Source: Amycolatopsis alba DSM 44262 (GTDB lineage: Bacteria > Actinomycetota > Actinomycetes > Mycobacteriales > Pseudonocardiaceae). From it: a stretch of 64,000 nucleotides of DNA. Below, piece by piece: positions 59,320-64,000 of the stretch. The stretch spans positions 3,613,665 through 3,677,664 of the forward strand of contig NZ_KB913032.1 of the NCBI RefSeq assembly GCF_000384215.1, in the 5' to 3' direction. The position numbers and the translations under genes are program-made. Each line of letters opens with the position of its first letter. Positions within the stretch are counted from its first letter, which is position 1. The notes below the pieces were generated by a model, which did not search any database, was not told where the DNA came from, and saw only the letters and a list, made by a program, of their open reading frames with translations.

Positions 59320-59352
59320 GGTTCATTCAGTGGCGCTAGCCGACTGGCAGGT

Positions 59353-62300
59353 TCACATGGTGTGGAACTTCTTGCCGGTCAGGGTGCCGATGAAACGCTG
59401 GAACATGCTCAGCGGCGACGAGTCGGCGTTCGCCAGAGCCGGGACCTGCGCGGTCGGCATCGCCGGGGTGCTGTTCACGGCGGGCAGGGTGCCCGCGGTG
59501 GGCAGCTGCACCGGCAGCGAGCCTGCGGTCGGCAGAGCGCCGGCCGTCGGGAGGGCCACCGGCAGGGCGCCCGCGGTCGGCAGAGCGCCGGCCGTGGGGA
59601 GCTGCACCGGCAGCTTGCCGGGGGTGGGCAGGCCGTTCAGCGCCGGGAGGGTCGGCAGCTGCGCGACCTTCGGGGCGTCCGCACGAGCGTCGTCACCGGG
59701 CAGAGCCGGGGTCTTCGGCAGGGCCGGGACACCGGACAGGGCCGAGGTGCCGGGCAGCTCGGGCAGGTCCGCCTTCGGCATCTGGGTCGGGAGAGCCGTC
59801 AGCCCCTTCAGGGAGGACAGACCGGCCTGCAGGCCACCCAGCTGGGGACCGTCGGCGCGGGCGCCACCGATCGCCGGGGTGGACGGCAGCGCACCGGCAC
59901 CGTTCAGCGCCGGGGCGCCGAAGGGCAGGGTGGGCAGCGCGTCGATCGGCATCTCCGAGCCCACCGAGTCGGTGAAGGCGCGGGTGTACTCCTCGTCGTT
60001 GATCTCGGTGTTGTCGGTCGAGTTTTCGTCCGCGATGGCCAGCACCGGGACCTCGAGCTCGTTCACCGGGATCACGAAGGTGAGCGGGTGGTGGAGGTTG
60101 AAGCCCGAGAGGGCCTCTCCGCTGCCGTCGGTGATGCTGTCGCCACCGGCCTGGCCGGTGATCATGCTGTCCGCGTCGGTCTCGGACACGCCACCGGCCG
60201 CCGCGATGGCGTCGCCGAACACCTCGGGGTCGGCCGCGGCCGGGATGTCGAGGATGTTGCCCGAGAGCGATCCTTCGAGACCCGAGGTCTCGACGTTCCC
60301 GCCCGAAGCGGCGTCGACGGTGTCGGAGCCTTCGGCGGTGGCGATGCCCGCGGCCGCGATCGCGTCGTGCGTGACCGGAACCGTCGGCAGCGCCTGCGCG
60401 CCGATGATGTTGCCCGCGACCGCGCCGTTGTCACCGGTGGTGGTGGCGTCGCCGCCTGCCGCCGAGACGACGTCGCTGACGCTGGAGCCCTTGGCGATGC
60501 CCGCACCGGCGATGCCGTGGCCGGTCACCGGGACCGCGCCGCCGACCGGCGTCTGGACGATGTTGCCCGCCAGCGCGCCTTCGTCACCGTTGGCGGTGGC
60601 GTCGCCACCGGCCGACGAGTCGGTCAGGTTCGTGCCCTTGCCCGACGTGATTCCGCCGAGCACCGCGGCGAAGTTGTGCGCCTGGACCGGCAGGGAGACC
60701 GGGCCGTAGACCAGGTTGCCCGAGCCGGCGCCGTTGTCACCGGTCGCGTGGACGTCGCCGCCCGCGTTCGAGGTGGTGTCGCCGTCCGCGCCACCGTGGC
60801 CCTGACCGATGAACGCGCCACCGATCCCGAAGGCCTGCACCGGCAGCGAAACCGGCACGGTGCCCAGGTTGGAGCTGAGGAAGCCGTTGTCGTCGGCGGT
60901 GTTCCCGCCGCCGCCACCGGAGACGACCTTGGTCTCGTCGGCCGAGCCGGAGCCCTGGCCGATGAACGAGCCGCCAACGCCGAAGACCTCGGCCGGAACC
61001 GCGGCCGGGACCTGCACGATGTTGCCCGAGCCGGACGAGTCGTTGCCCGTGGTGCCGTCGTAGCCGCCGGCGGTCACGGTCTTGGTCTCGGTCGCGTCGG
61101 CGACGGCCTGTCCGATGTGCGAGCCACCGACGCCGTAGACCTCGGGGGCCAGCGCGGCCTGGGTGTTGACGACGTTGCCCGCGAGGGTGGAGTCGTCACC
61201 CGTGGTGTGGCTGCCGTTGCCGGCGTTCGCGTCGACGGTGTTCTCGCACGAGGTGGAGGACACGTTGCCGATGTAGGTGCCCGCGATGCAGGTCACCTCG
61301 ACCGGGGCCGCGACGGCCGGGTCGACGATGTTGCCGCCGCCCGCGGAGCCTTCGCCCTCGGAGCTGACGAAGCCACCGGCGTCGACGACGCTGGACTGGC
61401 TGGTGCCGCCGTCCTTGCCGGTGTTGGCCAGGCCGACCCAGCTGGCGGCCACGCCGCCGACGTTCGCGACGTCCGCGGTCTGCGGCACGATCGCGTTGCC
61501 CGCGACGGCCGAGTCCTCGCCGGAGGTCTGCACGTAGCTCGGGACGTTGGCCCAGCCGGGCGTGGTGTCGCCGGCCTGCGCGTCCGCCGAGGAGCTGCTG
61601 TTCGAGTTCGCGAGCGAACCGTGCGCGGCCGCCGCGTTGTCGTTCACCTTCACCGGGAGGGCGATCGGCACCGCGCCGACGTTGCCGCCGAGGGCGCTGT
61701 CGTCACCGTCGGTCTGGACCCAGCCGCCGGAGGTGGCGTCGGTCTCGGCCTCGTAGCCGGAGCTGTTGGCGTTGCCGATGATCCAGGACGCGGCGTTGCC
61801 GGTGACCTGGACCGGGGTGGCGAACTGACCGGCCAGCACGTTGCCGGAAAGGGCGGAGCCCTCGCCGTCGGTGGTGACGTTGCCGGTCTCGGTGGTGCTC
61901 TGGCTGGCGGAACCGCCGACCACGCGGCCGGTGCCACCGGCGAGCCCACCGGCGTTGCCGGCGATCTGCACGGGCAGCGCCCAGTCGAGGGACACGACGT
62001 TGCCGGCGAGGCTGGAGTCCGCACCGGTCGTCTCGACGTCCTGGTTGTGCGACCAGGTCTGGTCGTGGCTGCCGCCCTCGACCTCGGCGTCGCCGATCAC
62101 GCCGATGGCGTTGTCGACGATCTGGATCGGGACGACGACGTCGCCGACGACCTTGTTGCCCTTGAGGATGTCGTCCGTGGTGGTGAACCCACCACTGGTC
62201 AGCCCACCGCTGACCTGACGGGACGAGTCCTTGGCGGCCAGCGGTGCGGGGACGGCGCCCTTGTCGGAGAGCTTGGGAAGCCCTCCGCCGATGCCGTCGT

Positions 62301-62583
62301 GGCTGCCACCGGGGGAGGTGACGCCATCGATCGCGTCGGAAACCGGCTTGGTGACGGCCTTGGTGCTGACCTCACCCTTGTAGCCGGGGACGTCGAGCTG
62401 GCCGAGGGGCGTGCCGACGGCGTTGTTGTCGATCTCGATGGGAACGGTGACGTTCGCGTCGAGCGGGGAGGCAGGGGTGTCGGGGTTGACCTGTTCGTCA
62501 GCCGACGCGATGCCGGTGCCCAGCATCAACAACCCACCCGTGACCAACGCGGTCTGGAGTCCGCGCTTTGCCCAGGATTGCAT
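59353..62583 (-). CDS. Giant secreted protein with about 13 chaplin-like repeats and an LPTAG-rich tail
   Basis: A 1076-residue protein from ATG 62583, 9 bp after AAGGAG (another ATG at 62601). Signal peptide MQSWAKRGLQTALVTGGLLM..., cut after ASA. About 13 repeats of 49-62 residues follow, each starting like GDDSTLAGNVV then a P-V/A-x-V strand and a G-G-x-x-I-G segment. Repeat 7 reads GSGNIVQVPAAVPAEVFGVGG, close to the chaplin core (SGNVVQVPVxVPVNVCGN). Only one repeat has two Cys. The C-terminal ~190 residues are Leu/Pro/Ala-rich with LPTAGALPTAG units and end in FIGTLTGKKFHTM. No sorting signal is seen. Confidence 0.8.
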   Translation of the reverse strand: MQSWAKRGLQTALVTGGLLMLGTGIASADEQVNPDTPASPLDANVTVPIEIDNNAVGTPLGQLDVPGYKGEVSTKAVTKPVSDAIDGVTSPGGSHDGIGGGLPKLSDKGAVPAPLAAKDSSRQVSGGLTSGGFTTTDDILKGNKVVGDVVVPIQIVDNAIGVIGDAEVEGGSHDQTWSHNQDVETTGADSSLAGNVVSLDWALPVQIAGNAGGLAGGTGRVVGGSASQSTTETGNVTTDGEGSALSGNVLAGQFATPVQVTGNAASWIIGNANSSGYEAETDATSGGWVQTDGDDSALGGNVGAVPIALPVKVNDNAAAAHGSLANSNSSSSADAQAGDTTPGWANVPSYVQTSGEDSAVAGNAIVPQTADVANVGGVAASWVGLANTGKDGGTSQSSVVDAGGFVSSEGEGSAGGGNIVDPAVAAPVEVTCIAGTYIGNVSSTSCENTVDANAGNGSHTTGDDSTLAGNVVNTQAALAPEVYGVGGSHIGQAVADATETKTVTAGGYDGTTGNDSSGSGNIVQVPAAVPAEVFGVGGSFIGQGSGSADETKVVSGGGGGNTADDNGFLSSNLGTVPVSLPVQAFGIGGAFIGQGHGGADGDTTSNAGGDVHATGDNGAGSGNLVYGPVSLPVQAHNFAAVLGGITSGKGTNLTDSSAGGDATANGDEGALAGNIVQTPVGGAVPVTGHGIAGAGIAKGSSVSDVVSAAGGDATTTGDNGAVAGNIIGAQALPTVPVTHDAIAAAGIATAEGSDTVDAASGGNVETSGLEGSLSGNILDIPAAADPEVFGDAIAAAGGVSETDADSMITGQAGGDSITDGSGEALSGFNLHHPLTFVIPVNELEVPVLAIADENSTDNTEINDEEYTRAFTDSVGSEMPIDALPTLPFGAPALNGAGALPSTPAIGGARADGPQLGGLQAGLSSLKGLTALPTQMPKADLPELPGTSALSGVPALPKTPALPGDDARADAPKVAQLPTLPALNGLPTPGKLPVQLPTAGALPTAGALPVALPTAGALPTAGSLPVQLPTAGTLPAVNSTPAMPTAQVPALANADSSPLSMFQRFIGTLTGKKFHTM
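59490..59625 (-). repeat. 48-bp coding repeat in the tail of the repeat protein
   Basis: About 2.7 copies of a unit coding LPV(Q/A)LPTAGALPTAG(A/S). The copies are nearly identical at the DNA level, which points to recent duplication. Confidence 0.7.
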
Positions 62584-62778
62584 GGGGTAGTTCTCCTTCA
62601 TTTCGGGTTCCCTTTCGGGTTCAGAGAGGTGCCTTCGAACAGGCACCAGAGGGGGGTGGAACTGGCTGCGGGCGCACAAAAGCGCACCGCCGTTTCGCGG
62701 GGGTTCAGGAGCGGACGCGAAGCCAAGCCCGGAATCGGGAGGCGTGAGGCGCGTCGGCTACCCCGCGGAGGGAGGTGT

Positions 62779-63792
62779 TCAGTCGGGAGTGACGCCGGGC
62801 TGCGAGCCCGGAGTGAGCGGCATGTACCGCGTGCCTGCCAGCGCGTAGCCGGTCAGGGAACGCTCGACGGCGGCGACGAGCCAGGCGGGAACGCCGTGGG
62901 TCAGGCCGTCGAGGTGACCACCGGGGGCGTTGCCGCCACCGGGGACAGTCGGGATGGACGGCGCGACGGGAAGCGGCGCCGGGGTGAGCGGACGCGGGAA
63001 GTCGCCGCGGTGTCCGTCACGGGAAGGAGAGTCCTGGTCCTGGTCGAACGCGTCGTGCTGCTGCACGAGCGACGGCATCGGCAGGACGGTCTCGGAGTAA
63101 TCGGGGAACTGGGTCGTCGCCAGCTGCGCGAAGTCGGTGACCTGGTCACCGGCGCCGCCGGTCTCCAGCGGGGACTTCGGGTCGACCGGGCCGCCGCTGA
63201 CCGGAAGCTCCGGTACGAGGTCGCCGTGTCCGCGCGGGTCGAGGAGGTCCCAGACCTTGTTGCCGAACTCGGGTGACGGGGCGAAGGTCTCGTCCAGCAC
63301 CTGGCGGGTGTCCTGCGGCTTGCGCACGATGTGCTCGACGGCGCCGAGGGTCCGCTTGACCGGAGTGACCACCGAGGTGTCCGCGAAGTCGGTGACAGCG
63401 TCGCTGACGCGGCTGGAGACCTCGTGCTCGTCGGCGCGGATGTCGCCGCCGCAGTGGTGCTTCGCCGGGGAGGTCTTGGTGTCCTCCGGCATCGACCACG
63501 TGGTGGCTTCCTGGTGGCGGTCGCCGCACACCGCGCCTGCGACGTCGCCGGAGAACTTGGAGGCACCGCGGGAAACGTCGGTCAGCCCGGCCGTGGTGGC
63601 GTCGGTGACCGGGGTGACGCTCGTGTCGGGAGCGGAGACCACCGGGGCGATGTCCGCGGAAGCGGAAGCGCCGGAAACGGCCCACACGGCGGCGGAACCG
63701 GCGACGGCGCCGCCGAGAACGAACAGCGCACGCGAAGCGAGACGGCCGAAGCGCGCCGCGCCCCGCCCCTCGTTCTTCGCCGCGTTCGTCAC
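62779..63792 (-). CDS. Exported protein of unknown function, partner of the repeat protein
   Basis: A 337-residue protein from GTG 63792, 5 bp after GGAG. The N-terminus has a basic stretch and a hydrophobic helix (ASRALFVLGGAVAGSAAVWAV) ending ASASA, a probable signal peptide. The mature part has Asp/Thr-rich segments, two Cys residues, in GAVCGDRHQ and KHHCGGD, and a Pro-rich C-terminal half (TPAPLPVAPSIPTVPGGG). No domain was recognised. It precedes the giant repeat protein on the same strand by 195 bp. Confidence 0.75.
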   Translation of the reverse strand: MTNAAKNEGRGAARFGRLASRALFVLGGAVAGSAAVWAVSGASASADIAPVVSAPDTSVTPVTDATTAGLTDVSRGASKFSGDVAGAVCGDRHQEATTWSMPEDTKTSPAKHHCGGDIRADEHEVSSRVSDAVTDFADTSVVTPVKRTLGAVEHIVRKPQDTRQVLDETFAPSPEFGNKVWDLLDPRGHGDLVPELPVSGGPVDPKSPLETGGAGDQVTDFAQLATTQFPDYSETVLPMPSLVQQHDAFDQDQDSPSRDGHRGDFPRPLTPAPLPVAPSIPTVPGGGNAPGGHLDGLTHGVPAWLVAAVERSLTGYALAGTRYMPLTPGSQPGVTPD

Positions 63793-64000
63793 TCGGGCTC
63801 CTGTCGTTTCGGTGTGCCGTTCATCGGTTGCGGGACCGAGGTAAGCAAAGTGCGGAAGGCCAAAGCGAGCCAGGAGCGCCTTGATGGCACGATCGTGTGA
63901 AGAACACACGGTGTAGCACGGAATCACGATAAGTGATCAAGGCAGGCGAGGCCTGGTTACTCCGGAGTCGACCGGCGAGCGGTGTGTCAAGCGTCGCATC
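63793..64000. other. Upstream region of the secreted-protein pair
   Basis: No gene is seen in these last 208 bases. The region has two small inverted repeats, GTGTG-AAGAA-CACAC at 63895-63909 and ATCAC-GATAA-GTGAT at 63923-63937, and is AT-richer than its surroundings. It probably holds the promoter of the exported-protein gene. Confidence 0.4.

Noticed and set aside
59158..63276. 1372-codon open frame on the plus strand
   Set aside because: It is antisense to the chaplin-like gene and is open only because of strong codon bias; the product is Arg/Gly/Val/Asp-rich with no domain, while the minus-strand protein has a signal peptide and regular repeats.
1..64000. Insertion sequences, prophage, tRNA or rRNA genes
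   Set aside because: No transposase, integrase or phage-like protein and no tRNA cloverleaf or rRNA-like sequence was noticed on reading; a covariance-model search was not possible.

Overview
The window is high-GC actinobacterial DNA (mostly GTG/ATG starts, G/C-rich third positions) and looks like a chromosome of Amycolatopsis or a close Pseudonocardiaceae relative. The main evidence is a backbone that matches, from memory, the mycobacterial block Rv0046c-Rv0058: ino1 - PadR regulator - DUF5318 protein - ponA-type PBP - GT87 mannosyltransferase - rpsF - ssb - rpsR - rplI - dnaB. A GT-C enzyme resembling the arabinofuranosyltransferase AftB fits an arabinogalactan wall. The genus is inferred from gene content only.

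1-10.4 kb: the start of an FtsX-type ABC exporter, divergent from a LiaS/LiaR-like two-component pair; an amidohydrolase (adenosyl/aminohydrolase type); an SDR; a five-copy 21-bp tandem repeat; an AftB-like membrane enzyme, a methyltransferase and a secreted SdrD_B-domain protein that may form one transcription unit. 10.4-20 kb: two tandem Tat-exported PhoX phosphatases with strong terminators, a MarR/MFS efflux pair, a HAD hydrolase, and a three-gene operon (small ESX-type protein, DUF1023 hydrolase, lipoprotein) with translationally overlapping junctions.

20-33 kb: the ino1-PadR unit, the DUF5318 gene, two tandem bifunctional class A PBPs, a Gfo/Idh/MocA oxidoreductase divergent from a ROK regulator, a GT87 membrane glycosyltransferase and small unknown genes. 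33-44 kb: endonuclease IV; three consecutive related exported proteins with C-terminal membrane anchors; rpsF-ssb-rpsR-rplI; a four-gene ESX-associated module (helical protein, DUF3558 lipoprotein, WxG/PPE-like Gly-Pro-Met-rich protein, EspG chaperone); then a 476-bp gap with a cluster of DnaA-box-like 9-mers in front of dnaB.

44-59 kb: a dense set of small catabolic or resistance genes, each paired with its own TetR, MarR, WYL or ROK regulator. Many have clear inverted-repeat operators in the divergent gap. 59-64 kb: an inverted-repeat element, then a very large secreted protein made of about 13 chaplin-like repeats and an LPTAG-rich tail, preceded by a second exported protein of unknown function. 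This pair and the EspG/PPE-like module are the most unusual parts of the window. No tRNA, rRNA, insertion sequence, prophage or CRISPR array was seen.
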